A stretch of 64,000 bases of DNA from contig NZ_DS996805.1 of assembly GCF_000156235.1 (NCBI RefSeq), positions 682,001-746,000 on the forward strand. Reading direction: 5' to 3'. Each line of letters starts with the position of its first letter. The first letter of the stretch is position 1. This DNA comes from Pseudovibrio sp000156235 (GTDB taxonomy: Bacteria; Pseudomonadota; Alphaproteobacteria; Rhizobiales; Stappiaceae). Position numbers and translations under genes: made by a program. This document shows positions 26,590 through 36,456 of the stretch, one piece after another. A model generated the notes under the pieces. The model saw nothing but the letters and a program-made list of their open reading frames with translations. It made no database searches and was not told where the DNA came from.

Positions 26590-28497
26590 TTATGCGTCGC
26601 GTGGCTCAACGAACATACGACCGCGCATTTCCATGTGCAGTGCATGACAGAACCACTGGCAATAGAACCAGTGAACACCTGGACGCTCAGCGATAAAGGT
26701 TACGGAAGCAGTTGCCTGAGGCCCAATTTCCATTGCTACGTTGTAGTTGGAAATACAGAAGCCGTGTGTCAGGTCATCGATGTCATCAATGTTGGTGACA
26801 TAAACGGTAACTTCGTCGCCCTGCTTAACCGTGAACTTCTCAAGAGAGAAGGTTGGCGCAGCAGAGTGCATGTACACACGAACTTTGTTGCCGTCGCGGA
26901 TGACGTGTTCTGCTTCTTCCAGATCCACACCGTCAGCTTTAGCCTGTGCGACAGCATCAGCGAACATTGGGTCGTCACGCTGCCAGACAGATGCTGGGTT
27001 CACAACGGAGTTGTGTACGATGATGACGTCGTGCGGTTCTGCAAAGGTAGGACCATCGTGAACGATTTTCATTTCATCGCCAGAAATATCGATCAGCTGT
27101 TCGTTTTCTGGTTTCAGAGGACCAACGTTCAGGAAGCGGTCTTTAGAGAACTTGTTCAGAGAAACAAGCCACTTGCCGTCTGCTTCTGATGTTTCACCCA
27201 TAGAGGTGTGGTTGTGACCTGGCTGGTAAGCCACATCGATTTTTGAGTGAATTGGATCGACGTCTTCGCCTGCATACTGACGGATCGCTTTGTCGATGTC
27301 CCACTTAACCATCTGGCTGTCGAGGAACAGAGTGGTGTAAGCGAAGCCGCGGTTATCGAATGCAGTGTGGAGTGGGCCAAGACCCAGCTCTGGTTCAGCA
27401 ACAACTGCGGAGCGTGGATCTGCACCGTCGAATACTGCGTCCAGTTTGGTCACGTCGATAACAGAAACTGTTGGAGACAGTTTACCGTTGATCATCAGGT
27501 GTTTTTTGTCTGGGCAGGTGTTACAGCCGTGTGGGCTGTTTGGTACAGGGATGTACGCGGTGTACTTGGAGCCCTTACGGCCATCAAGAACTGGAACACC
27601 GTTCAGCATCTGATAGTCGCCGTTTTTGACGCCTTCTTCGATGCGTTTGATGTTGAATACCACGCAGTGATCCATTTCAGAGGCTGTCATTTCTGCCAGG
27701 TTTGTACCCATTTCTGAGTTATAGCTGGTAGAGAAAGCGTATTTACCCTGATAGTCAGCGTCACAGTTGTCCAGGTTACCGGTTACGATGACCTGCCATG
27801 CAACTTCCATGGTATCACCATCGAGTGCAGTGAAGATGCAGCTGTACTTATCTGGCTCATCCAGGATTGTGCCGTCGTTTACGAGTGGAGCTTCGTGCTC
27901 ACCGTTTGCGAAGACGTAGCCAGTACGTGGGTACTTCTGAGGACGCAGACCATGAATGTCGTGTGCGTTTGGAATTTCAGTGATCTTGTCACATTTCATA
28001 ACGTCACAGCGTACACGTGCAACACGGGTGTTCGCTTTGTCGTTCATGAACAGGTAACGACCGTCGTATGTACCTTCGGTGAAGGACATATGTGGGTGGT
28101 GAAGATCACCGTTGTCGTAGTGTTCCATACCATGCGCAGCCAAGAACTCTTTGGTTTCTGGCAGCATGTTTTCCTGCAGAATCTTCTTAGATTCGTTGGT
28201 CTGACCCCAACCGGTTGCAGAACAACGGTTGAATACAGGAATACGCATCAGTTCGCGCATGGATGGCAGACCCATAATGCGCAGTTCGCCAGTCTGACCT
28301 GATGACCAGAAGCCGTAGTACTCGTCCAGTTCGCCTGGACCTACATGGTACTTGAGGCCACCTTCAGCAGCGCGAGCTGGTGCAAAACCACCAGCGCCTG
28401 CTGCAGCAACGGCACCCAAACCAGCTACTGCAGCGGTCTTTGCGGTACCACCAAGCAGTGCGCGGCGTGAAAGGCCTGTTTCTTTTTTATCAGTCAT
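26590..28497 (-). CDS. nosZ: Nitrous oxide reductase, clade I (Tat-exported)
   Basis: About 635 residues, periplasmic, reducing N2O to N2. The N-terminus has a twin-arginine signal (SRRALLGG), which marks clade I. The C-terminal CuA domain has FYCQWFCHALHMEM: Cys613, Cys617, His621 and Met624 are in place. CuZ histidines are seen in HHPHMSF, DIHGL and GHNHTSMGE. The ATG at 28497 follows AAGGGAG; the longer frame runs into nosR. It starts 35 bases after nosR. Confidence 0.96.
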   Translation of the reverse strand: MTDKKETGLSRRALLGGTAKTAAVAGLGAVAAAGAGGFAPARAAEGGLKYHVGPGELDEYYGFWSSGQTGELRIMGLPSMRELMRIPVFNRCSATGWGQTNESKKILQENMLPETKEFLAAHGMEHYDNGDLHHPHMSFTEGTYDGRYLFMNDKANTRVARVRCDVMKCDKITEIPNAHDIHGLRPQKYPRTGYVFANGEHEAPLVNDGTILDEPDKYSCIFTALDGDTMEVAWQVIVTGNLDNCDADYQGKYAFSTSYNSEMGTNLAEMTASEMDHCVVFNIKRIEEGVKNGDYQMLNGVPVLDGRKGSKYTAYIPVPNSPHGCNTCPDKKHLMINGKLSPTVSVIDVTKLDAVFDGADPRSAVVAEPELGLGPLHTAFDNRGFAYTTLFLDSQMVKWDIDKAIRQYAGEDVDPIHSKIDVAYQPGHNHTSMGETSEADGKWLVSLNKFSKDRFLNVGPLKPENEQLIDISGDEMKIVHDGPTFAEPHDVIIVHNSVVNPASVWQRDDPMFADAVAQAKADGVDLEEAEHVIRDGNKVRVYMHSAAPTFSLEKFTVKQGDEVTVYVTNIDDIDDLTHGFCISNYNVAMEIGPQATASVTFIAERPGVHWFYCQWFCHALHMEMRGRMFVEPRDA

Positions 28498-28532
28498 GAA
28501 AGTCTCCCTTGATACTTTCGAGTTGATTTGGC

Positions 28533-30734
28533 TTAAGCCGGTTGTTTGACGGAAGTGCCCTTTTCCGTCTTTGAAATACCCGTCTGCGCTTCGAATTTCT
28601 TGCGTCGTGCAAGCTTCTTGATGCAGACCGGACATTTATCGTCGCTCTGATACAGAACCTGACAGTGCAGGCAGTTCAGGCATTCGTTTGGATTGATGTG
28701 GCCCTCAGGATGGATAGCTCCGACCATGCACTCTTTTTCGCAGCGAGCGCATGGGTTGCCGCATTCTTTGTAACGCTTGAGCCAATCGAACATGCGCAGG
28801 CGTGCCGGAATGGCGAGAGCTGCTCCCAAAGGACAGAGGTAACGGCAGTAGAACCGCTCGATGAAGAGACCAGCTGCCAAGAGTGCTACTGCAAAGAGCA
28901 CATATGGCCACCCGCGCTGGAACTTCAGAATGATTGCGGTTTTGAATGGTTCGACTTCAGCATAATGCTCAGCCACTGCCAGTGAGTAGAGTGAGAGACC
29001 AAACAGTCCCAAGAAGATCATGTACTTCAGAGCCCAGAGGCGCTCATGGAGCCCCCATGGCAAGGTAACCTGTGGCACTTTGAAGAACTTTGCGATCCGG
29101 TTAGAAAGTTCCTGCAGGGCGCCAAATGGGCAGAGCCAGCCACAATATGCGCCGCGACCCCAGAAGATGAGAGCTGCTGCAACTGCAAACCAAAGTAGGA
29201 AGACCAGCGGATCCATCAGGAATGCGCTCCAGCTGAACTCTGTGGTCAGCGCTGAGAAGAGCGCCAAGACGTTTACAACAGAGAGCTGTGCATTTTCCAT
29301 CCAGCCGAGCCAGACCAGAACAAAGGTCAGGAAGCCAATGCGGAACCAGAAGGTGAACTTTTCAGACTTAGCGACCTGCATCTGGAAGAAGAAGACACCA
29401 GTCAGGATCGTCAGAGCGACACCGAGGATTGCAATATCCACCTGACGGTCATTCCAGATGCGTTGCCACAACTCAACGCGCTGTTCTTCAGCAGGAGCTG
29501 CAGCTGCACCCTCACCTGTGCCTTCTGCTGCTACTGGCGCAACTTCCACCTTCTTCAGGTATTGCTGCGGCAACTGGTAGCCCAGATCAAAGGTCAGGAA
29601 GGTCTTTTCAATCGCGCCAATTTCGCGGTGAACCAGAAGCTGCAGACGGAACGGCTTGCTTGGATCAAAACCTGAATCTGCTGGAATTGTGAAGATGTCC
29701 AGTTCTTTGAATGTTGGTGCATCACCTGCATCAATTACATTCAAACGTTTATGTTGACGATCTTTGAAGCGGACAGAAATATCGTTCTGGATCAACTGAA
29801 TACGGTCGAAGATACCACCCCGAACATATCCAGTGCCTTTGAAGGAATACCGACCACGACCAAGCACCACTATGGCGTGGTCACCTTCCTTCATGCGTTT
29901 TTTGAGGTTGGCGTACTCTGCGTCTCCCAGGATGGTACGACCAATAACCGGGACGTCAGCAAGGCCCATATACATATCAACATAAGGGTCGGTATCGGGA
30001 CCTTTTGCAGGGCGTTTGATAGCTTTTGGATTGCCTTGTTCAACAAAGGCAGCATTGATCTGACCCACATCAAGCGTGAGGCGGCGAAGTGAGCCGTCAC
30101 CTGTTAGTGTCATCCAATCTGAAGCTGCTGTCTTGTCCGGATCAATGACGAATTTTGGACCAGTGTCTGCCTCTGCGCCTTTCAGGCCGCCGATTCCAAG
30201 GGTGCGCGCCACTTTCAGGCTCGCTCTCACAACAGAATCGTCGATCACCATGATGGTGACGGTTGCGCCAGAAATAATGTCGAGCTCGTGAGCAGAACCA
30301 CCCTGCTCTGCTTCTTTCTTGATGTCGAGGCCAGCGTAGTTCTCAGTGACTTGCTTGATCTCGCTGTCAGGGATGCCGATAAGAACGATTGGTTCTGCGT
30401 GTTTTACCAGCTGCACGCTTGTGAGCATGCCATCAGGATCAATGCCAACCAATGTGTCGATTGGCTTACCGGAGTATCCTGTGGTGGAGACCAGGTCGGT
30501 GGTCAGAAAGACCCAGCCCAGCACTTCCTCCCCAGCCATTGCAGGTAGAACCGCGATGTCCTCGCGCAGTTCCCCATATCTGTCGGCTTTCGGGAAGAAT
30601 TTGGTGACCTCAACTTTCTTAGAGAAATTAAGGACACGATTTGAAGAGTCCGACGCAGCTATCGCGTAGTTCGACGCACTGAGAAAGAACGTAAAAATAA
30701 GAAGGAAGACAGTGCGCAACCTGAGAGCTCGCAT
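28533..30734 (-). CDS. nosR: NosR, membrane flavo-iron-sulfur protein for N2O respiration
   Basis: A 733-residue protein that feeds electrons to, or activates, NosZ. In order: signal peptide, periplasmic FMN-binding domain with the covalent attachment motif SGATVT (near residue 156), several membrane segments from about residue 430, two CxxxCP motifs (CGWLCP, CRYLCP), and two ferredoxin-like clusters (CGNPCARCEKEC; CLNCLHC). First gene of the operon. The FMN would need a NosX/ApbE flavin transferase, which is not in this window. Confidence 0.95.
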   Translation of the reverse strand: MRALRLRTVFLLIFTFFLSASNYAIAASDSSNRVLNFSKKVEVTKFFPKADRYGELREDIAVLPAMAGEEVLGWVFLTTDLVSTTGYSGKPIDTLVGIDPDGMLTSVQLVKHAEPIVLIGIPDSEIKQVTENYAGLDIKKEAEQGGSAHELDIISGATVTIMVIDDSVVRASLKVARTLGIGGLKGAEADTGPKFVIDPDKTAASDWMTLTGDGSLRRLTLDVGQINAAFVEQGNPKAIKRPAKGPDTDPYVDMYMGLADVPVIGRTILGDAEYANLKKRMKEGDHAIVVLGRGRYSFKGTGYVRGGIFDRIQLIQNDISVRFKDRQHKRLNVIDAGDAPTFKELDIFTIPADSGFDPSKPFRLQLLVHREIGAIEKTFLTFDLGYQLPQQYLKKVEVAPVAAEGTGEGAAAAPAEEQRVELWQRIWNDRQVDIAILGVALTILTGVFFFQMQVAKSEKFTFWFRIGFLTFVLVWLGWMENAQLSVVNVLALFSALTTEFSWSAFLMDPLVFLLWFAVAAALIFWGRGAYCGWLCPFGALQELSNRIAKFFKVPQVTLPWGLHERLWALKYMIFLGLFGLSLYSLAVAEHYAEVEPFKTAIILKFQRGWPYVLFAVALLAAGLFIERFYCRYLCPLGAALAIPARLRMFDWLKRYKECGNPCARCEKECMVGAIHPEGHINPNECLNCLHCQVLYQSDDKCPVCIKKLARRKKFEAQTGISKTEKGTSVKQPA

Positions 30735-31378
30735 TTCCGAGACACCTTATCTCGCATGAAAAATATACATTAAGTAGGTGCGCTTATTCGGGACGGAGTT
30801 CTTTGCGAAAAATCAAAAAGCGTTTTGCCCTTATCGATGAAAACCGGCATCTCCACAGTATTTAGATATTTCACAACTTTTGATTGATTTTGCAGATATG
30901 TGTCGCACGATTTGTTGTGATACATCTGCTTAATATATTGTTTTTATTTGGTATTATTCGAAATTTTAAATTGCGATAGTATGGGCTGAGATTACAGTAA
31001 ACGCAGTGAATATACGTAAGTGAGAAGTTGTTTGGTTGTATTTCTGCGTAGAAAACGGGACAATTTGACCTAGGGCGAAAATCGCGATGGGGAATGCTTT
31101 GAAGCTGCCCTGCTCTCACTCGTCTGATTAGTGTGCTCGTGGCGATTCCGTGAATTGAATGAGTTTCTATTTTTTGTAATGGCTTCATCATTCATATTTA
31201 GGGACCGCATTGATGGTGCATCGAAAGCCAGCCCTCTTTAAGTTCGAGGTGATGGCTTCCAAGCTTTCAAATTGGATTTTTGCTGCACTGTGTGGAAAAT
31301 GAAAAAAAGCTCTTGCGCTAAGCCCCTGCAATCCTTAGAAGACCCCTCACAGGCAGCGACCCAGCGGTCACCGCCCAA
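30735..31378. other. Intergenic region upstream of nosR and of tRNA-Lys
   Basis: About 640 bases. It holds the nosR promoter with the FNR/NnrR-type box, and the plus-strand tRNA promoter near its right end. The short frames inside are AT-rich and show no recognisable product. Confidence 0.55.
30803..30816 (-). promoter_or_regulatory. FNR/NnrR-type site upstream of nosR
   Basis: On the minus strand TTGATTTTTCGCAA, that is TTGAT-N4-CGCAA. It combines an FNR half-site (TTGAT) with an NnrR/DNR-type half-site (CGCAA). It is centred about 75 bases upstream of the nosR ATG, which would suit a class II activator at -41.5 with a 34-base leader. The match is by eye. Confidence 0.6.
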
Positions 31379-31454
31379 GAGCCCGTAGCTCAGCTGGTAG
31401 AGCAACTGACTTTTAATCAGTAGGTCCACGGTTCGAACCCGTGCGGGCTCACCA
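31379..31454 (+). tRNA. tRNA-Lys (UUU)
   Basis: A 76-base tRNA with encoded CCA. Acceptor GAGCCCG pairs with CGGGCTC, the anticodon loop is CTTTTAA with anticodon TTT, and the T-arm is CACGG-TTCGAAC-CCGTG. Confidence 0.98.
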
Positions 31455-31485
31455 TTTAACCTTGTGGTATATAAAGAGGTTTAGC

Positions 31486-31509
31486 AAAGCTCCCTCCCGG
31501 GAGCTTTTT
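31486..31509 (+). terminator. Terminator after tRNA-Lys
   Basis: AAAGCTCCC pairs with GGGAGCTTT around a 4-base loop, and the stem runs into five Ts. Confidence 0.85.
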
Positions 31510-31739
31510 GCTTTTGTGCTCCGTATCAGCACTATGTAAGCAAATGAGAGTGTTTGAATTCCCATTTTCCCTCCTCTTTGCTCCTGCAAATACCTTTTCA
31601 TCAGCTCAGTTAGAAACCCAAGCAGGCCCTTAATCGGTTCATGCAACCAGCTAAGCCACAATAAAAATGCCCCACTAAACTGCTTCTCGATCTCAATAAT
31701 AGTTCAGTGAGGCTGCATTTTACGCCTATGCAAAAGGAC

Positions 31740-32516
31740 TTAGATGAAGAAGCTTTCGTCCAGACCTGAAGAGAAGCCTTCTACTGTGATCGTATCCGTT
31801 GTACCAGCAGCGGAAATGACAGCATTCCCTGGGTCAGAAGCGTAATCGATGATCAGATCATCAAACTCGCTAACACCATTCCAGTTACCAAGCACATCAA
31901 TGACATCCCCTGCTGCAAGGTCCGTGATGACATCAGTGCCGGAACCTGAACTGAAGACAAAGATATCATTGCCGGCATTACCAGTCAGAGTGTCATCCCC
32001 CGCATAGCTTTGGATGGTGTCAGCACCAGAGCTGCCATTGATGATCAGATCATTGGCGTCAAGTTGGGCTTCCAGCGCGGTGGTGTCGTGGCTCATAAGA
32101 CCATAGACAACATTGTGAACCGAATTGCCGGAACCAGAGCCTGACAATCCTAAGCCAGAAATACTGATATCGTTTGTGGTGTGTGCAAAGGAGTCAGAAG
32201 ATGAATTGTAATCCAGACCATGTCCGAAGGAAACGCTATCAAGTGTTCCACTGAGTGCATGGTTGATCAGGCTATAGGAGATATCGCCTGCAGATCCGGA
32301 GACTACAATGAAGGATTGGGCATCATCGCTTACGAATGGAAGCAGTGCGGATCCGTTTGTCGCGGCATAATTATTGCCGTTAAAGTCGAATGGGTTTGAG
32401 GAGAAGTGTCCCCAACCTGAGCGATCAAAGTTTTGATTAAAGTCCGCAAAGTAAGCTGGCATGTTGATGCCGGTGCCGTCATTGTTTGCATCGCTCAAAT
32501 TGATAGTTACAGCCAT
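31740..32516 (-). CDS. HasA-like hemophore fused to an RTX-type secretion module
   Basis: A 258-residue protein with two parts. Residues 1 to about 155 resemble HasA: ISYSLINHALSGTLDSVSFGHG and SVHNVVYGLMSHDTTALEAQL align with Serratia HasA around Tyr75/His83 and its C-terminal helix. Tyr81 and His86 would be the Tyr and His ligands, and His37 (GWGHFSS) may be the second axial ligand. Residues 156-258 are an RTX/haemolysin-type calcium region: GSSGADTIQS, YAGDDTLTGNAGNDIFVF, then a domain ending DESFFI, typical of type I secretion signals. Classical HasA (about 188 residues) lacks this. It lies 100 bases downstream of the HasR-like receptor, no N-terminal signal peptide is present, and it should be exported by a type I system. 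No intact HasDEF is in the window. Confidence 0.82.
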   Translation of the reverse strand: MAVTINLSDANNDGTGINMPAYFADFNQNFDRSGWGHFSSNPFDFNGNNYAATNGSALLPFVSDDAQSFIVVSGSAGDISYSLINHALSGTLDSVSFGHGLDYNSSSDSFAHTTNDISISGLGLSGSGSGNSVHNVVYGLMSHDTTALEAQLDANDLIINGSSGADTIQSYAGDDTLTGNAGNDIFVFSSGSGTDVITDLAAGDVIDVLGNWNGVSEFDDLIIDYASDPGNAVISAAGTTDTITVEGFSSGLDESFFI

Positions 32517-32540
32517 GATATCCTCATCAGATGGTTGTTT

Positions 32541-32579
32541 GTTCTTTACAGAACGTTGAGAGGGATCGCAGATGCGATC
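32541..32579 (-). promoter_or_regulatory. Two small inverted repeats between hasR-like and hasA-like genes
   Basis: GATCGCA-GA-TGCGATC (32564-32579) and GTTCT-TTAC-AGAAC (32541-32554) could fold in the intercistronic RNA. Neither has a T-run. They might stabilise the hasA message relative to the receptor message, as proposed for intercistronic hairpins in has operons. Confidence 0.4.
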
Positions 32580-32617
32580 GGTCAGGCTGGCTGGCAGAAA
32601 GCTGGCTGGCTAAGAAG

Positions 32618-35143
32618 TTAAAAAGTGAAGTTTAAAGCGGCCGTGATGGTACGGCCCGGAGATGGAAACCCACCCGCAGTGAGCGCATCTACATATGCAA
32701 CATCACCCAGATTGTTTACGTCAACCCGAAGCGTTGCATTCTCATTGAACTCATAGGAACCATAGAGATCAACGATGGTGTAATCAGTTGCCTCGTAACC
32801 ACTTGCTAAGACGCCAACTTGTGTGTCTGGCTTGACGTATTTCATACGCCCTCCAACGACAAGTTTTTTATCGAACAGACGAAAACCAGCATCCAAGCTC
32901 AATTTCGTTTGCGGAGCAGCATTTATCAACACAATAGAGCCTGAGAGCTCAGGTGAAGTATAAGGATCTTTGTCGGCGTATCTGGCAAGTTCGGGGAGAT
33001 CAGTATAGGTCCGAGATGCAGAAATTCCGCCATAAAATAATCCTGCATCATAAAGAGCTTCAATTTCAAATCCTTGCGTGCCCACAGTATCCAGAAAATT
33101 CACATACTGTGTCCCGATTGCCTTCGGAAGTGAAGTTGCAGGGTCAATGTCCCAAACAGGACCTTGCGCGGTATAGTTATCAATCTTTCGCGTAAAGTAT
33201 GAGATCTTCATTCTGAGGCGATCATTTGCTAGGATTTTGTCATCAAGACTGATATTAACACCGGCTTCCCACGTCTTTGAAGTTTCCGGGAGAAGAACAG
33301 GATTGGGCAGAAAGTTGGTACCACCATTGATGTGCTGCCCACCTAAGAGCGTTTCCATGATTGTTGGGATGCGATAGCCATCTGAGTACTTTCCGAAAAA
33401 TTGAAGCCCGTCTAATGGTGTGATTGCGACCGAAAATGTAGGAGACAATCTGTTCCCTGAGTTTTCGATATGCTCTTCAACCAAGGAAGGAAGGAAGGAG
33501 CTATCAAGGTGATAAAAGGTAGAGTCTCCTTTTAGCTGAAAATGGTCGTATCGTAGACCTGCGCCCAGTTCGAGCCATTCATTGTGCTCGAAGGTCAACT
33601 GATTAAATGCACTAAACACACTTCGTGTTCCTACAGGATCTGTTCCAAACCAGACATTATCTGGATCATTAGTGAGATTTGCTTTCTTAGTTTTTCTGTC
33701 ACCGTCATCATAGAAAGCTTCTACGCCAACATTCCAAAAGAGGTTTCCTAACCTGAAATCAAACTCGCTGGTGTTTTGTAGGCTACCACCAAAGGTTTGC
33801 ATGACCACATCATTGTAGATTGTACTTGGCCCACCGGTACGCGCAGTGCGTTCCTGATCATTTTGTGTATGGTTTGCCCAGATCTTGGCTTCCAGATCAA
33901 ACCAGCTGTCATCCGGTTGCCAAGTATAAGTTGCGGTGCCTGTGATATTGGAGACATCACTGTTGTTTCTGAAGCCACCATCAATCGTGCTGTTTGTGAA
34001 AGCATCATGGAATCCAAGCGCTCCCAATACGAGTTCGTGATCATCACCTAATCTGAGATTAAATTTCGTGAGCCAAGACAGCGCCTCAGAACCAGTAAAA
34101 ACAACAGGCTTCCCAGTCTCACTGTATTTCAAACTACCATTGCTACCAGACTCGTACTTGCCCAAATTTTTCTTGCTCACACCGGCAGCAAAACTGATAT
34201 TTTCTGTGAGTTCCATACCTGCTGCAAGATTGCCGTTTAAGTTATAAGCATTTGTGCCCGCACCCAGTTTTCCTTCTATCCCATAAGACCTGTCAGGTTT
34301 TATCAAGTCGGAAGCTTCAATGGTGCGGAAGTTGACGATGCCTCCCATAGCCCCAGCACCACCAACACCGGATATGGCACTTTTTTCAATCTCAACTTGT
34401 TTTACAAAAGCTGGATCAATGTAAAAACGTCCAACCTCGTCGTGCCCAGCTTTCTGGAAGTTCTGACGAGCACCATCAATCATGACGTTCACACGGTTCT
34501 GATCCTGAAGACCACGAATGTTAATGCTAATACCTGGATCCTGCGGATTATCCGCTACGTTTACTCCCGGGACGCCTACAAATAGATCAGCAGCGCCGCG
34601 AGCATTGGAGTTTTTAATTTCATCGCGCCCGACAACGCTAATGGCCCGTGGTGTTTCATAAACCCACTCAGGTGCCCCCTGCCATCCTGCGGCATCTCCT
34701 GAGGAGGCAGTCACAATTACAGGCAGCAAGGATGGGTCACCATCACCAGCTGAAACTGTATCCTGCAGAGAGGAGATGATAATGATGCCGGATGGATCAA
34801 TCTCATAAACCAACCCCGTACCATCCAGCAGAACATCCAGCGCACCTTGAGCTGTCATCAGTTCTTTAAAGCCAGATACGTTGATGCCTTTTATGTTCTG
34901 CGCGTTCACTGAAAGCCGTATGCCTGCCTGTTGTCCAACCTGCAAAAGAGCGCCAGATAAAGACCCGGCAGGTATATTGAACGCAACCTGTTTTGAAAGC
35001 TCAGATCGACTTGCTTCTGATTGCGCATAAGCTGCTGGCAACGTCAAACACGTCGTTTGAAACAGTGCTACAAGTAATAAGCTCGCTAGTCTTTTTGTGG
35101 GACGCCCCCCTAAGCGCAACCCCACTTGGTTCCCCATATCCAT
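32618..35143 (-). CDS. TonB-dependent heme/hemophore receptor with STN signalling domain (HasR-like)
   Basis: An 841-residue outer-membrane receptor. A signal peptide ends near AYAQ. A secretin/TonB short (STN) domain follows at about residues 50-120 (FNIPAGSLSGALLQVG), used to signal to a FecR-type anti-sigma. Then come the plug (INIRGLQDQNRVNVMIDGA) and a 22-strand barrel ending in aromatic F (ALNFTF). Heme-receptor landmarks appear in modified form as YRIP (usual FRAP) and LPNPVLLPETS (usual NPNL). Position between FecR and the HasA-like gene makes it the receptor for that hemophore. Confidence 0.88.
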   Translation of the reverse strand: MDMGNQVGLRLGGRPTKRLASLLLVALFQTTCLTLPAAYAQSEASRSELSKQVAFNIPAGSLSGALLQVGQQAGIRLSVNAQNIKGINVSGFKELMTAQGALDVLLDGTGLVYEIDPSGIIIISSLQDTVSAGDGDPSLLPVIVTASSGDAAGWQGAPEWVYETPRAISVVGRDEIKNSNARGAADLFVGVPGVNVADNPQDPGISINIRGLQDQNRVNVMIDGARQNFQKAGHDEVGRFYIDPAFVKQVEIEKSAISGVGGAGAMGGIVNFRTIEASDLIKPDRSYGIEGKLGAGTNAYNLNGNLAAGMELTENISFAAGVSKKNLGKYESGSNGSLKYSETGKPVVFTGSEALSWLTKFNLRLGDDHELVLGALGFHDAFTNSTIDGGFRNNSDVSNITGTATYTWQPDDSWFDLEAKIWANHTQNDQERTARTGGPSTIYNDVVMQTFGGSLQNTSEFDFRLGNLFWNVGVEAFYDDGDRKTKKANLTNDPDNVWFGTDPVGTRSVFSAFNQLTFEHNEWLELGAGLRYDHFQLKGDSTFYHLDSSFLPSLVEEHIENSGNRLSPTFSVAITPLDGLQFFGKYSDGYRIPTIMETLLGGQHINGGTNFLPNPVLLPETSKTWEAGVNISLDDKILANDRLRMKISYFTRKIDNYTAQGPVWDIDPATSLPKAIGTQYVNFLDTVGTQGFEIEALYDAGLFYGGISASRTYTDLPELARYADKDPYTSPELSGSIVLINAAPQTKLSLDAGFRLFDKKLVVGGRMKYVKPDTQVGVLASGYEATDYTIVDLYGSYEFNENATLRVDVNNLGDVAYVDALTAGGFPSPGRTITAALNFTF

Positions 35144-35304
35144 TCTTAAATCACTTCCAAGTCGTCATCAATTTGTCAGTAGATAGAACCTGCAGTCCCA
35201 ACTTCTTTTAGGAGACGATCCGGAGAGCTTTATTTTCTGAGAAAAATACTCATATTTTTGTAGGCAGATGACAAAAACACAAATAACACATTATTATCAA
35301 CGTG

Positions 35305-36300
35305 TTATATCTTTGAGATTGTGATAAAAAAATCAAAATCTCTCAGCTTAACCGTATGAGCTGCAACGATAGCATTCAGACTTTGTCGGGGTTTACTCAA
35401 GTCAAACACCCCAGTCACACGTTTGCTGTTGATACGAGGGTCGAGCACCAAAACCGGCGTCTTCATGAAACGGCGCAGCTTAAACAGAACTTCTTCAAAG
35501 CTCTGGTCATCGACATAAAGCTTACCTCTTTGCCACGCAGCGATGTATTCCGCATTAGGTGATCGAATATCAGGATGCCCATCCTCATGCATCCTGACCC
35601 AATCTGCATCTCTTAACTCGATTACTTCATTCACATCAGAGCTTCCGGCAACCTGTACATGCCCATGTTCGACGCCAACAGACACGGCAGAAAGGCCTTT
35701 GTTTACATTAAAGCGTGTGCCAAGCACTTTCGTTGTCGTATCGCCAGCTGTGACAACAAATGGCCGTTCCTCATCTCGGTCCACATCAAAGAGAGCTTCC
35801 CCTCTCAGAAGGCTCACTTTTCGCATTTCATCTGTAAAATCCAAATCAATCGCCGAGTAGGCTGAAAGGTAGATTGTCGAACCATCTTCAAGTTCAACTT
35901 CCTTTGTCTGTGCCACTTCAGTTTTATGATCTGCATAGAGCCAAACCGTCAAATGTTGAGGAACGGTCAGACCTATGTAGAGCAGCAGAAGAAAAGAGAA
36001 GCCAGCAGCAAAAAACATTTTTGAGCGTGCAAAGAAATTCTGAAAGGCAAAGGCTGGCTCGACATCAATCCCCTGCTTCGAGCCCTGTTCAGTACTGCTA
36101 AGTTCAAGCTGCCCCAGTACTTCGGATGTTTGACTGACCTTAAGCCATGCCTCCTGATGAGTTGGATCTTGAAGAAACCAGTCGTCAAACTCTTCCCAAA
36201 GCTTCAAATCCTCGGGATACTCTCCCAAAAGGATGAACCAGCTGATTGCAGCATCTTCAACAGTAGACGATATTTCTTTTCTGAAATCTGCAAGTGTCAT
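35305..36300 (-). CDS. FecR-like anti-sigma factor (HasS-like)
   Basis: A 331-residue inner-membrane protein. The N-terminal about 90 residues form the cytoplasmic sigma-binding part (AISWFILLGEYPEDLKLWEEFDDWF). One membrane segment lies near residues 93-112. The periplasmic FecR domain is recognised from VELEDGSTIYLSAYSAIDLDF, VSLLRGEALFDV and TTTKVLGTRFNV. It would hold the adjacent ECF sigma until the receptor's STN domain signals heme. It lies about 155 bases downstream of the sigma gene and 160 upstream of the receptor gene. Confidence 0.9.
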   Translation of the reverse strand: MTLADFRKEISSTVEDAAISWFILLGEYPEDLKLWEEFDDWFLQDPTHQEAWLKVSQTSEVLGQLELSSTEQGSKQGIDVEPAFAFQNFFARSKMFFAAGFSFLLLLYIGLTVPQHLTVWLYADHKTEVAQTKEVELEDGSTIYLSAYSAIDLDFTDEMRKVSLLRGEALFDVDRDEERPFVVTAGDTTTKVLGTRFNVNKGLSAVSVGVEHGHVQVAGSSDVNEVIELRDADWVRMHEDGHPDIRSPNAEYIAAWQRGKLYVDDQSFEEVLFKLRRFMKTPVLVLDPRINSKRVTGVFDLSKPRQSLNAIVAAHTVKLRDFDFFITISKI

Positions 36301-36456
36301 TGGCTTAATCCTGAAGTAGTCGCTGAGTTCGGGACGGCTATGATGCTGTTCATCTTGAGAAGAGACGTTTGAAGGGCTGTTTTTTTCGCAAAAAAGTCAA
36401 TTTTGAACCAAATATGTTTTCCGCGATAACTTGTGCACTTTACCTTATTTAAGATC

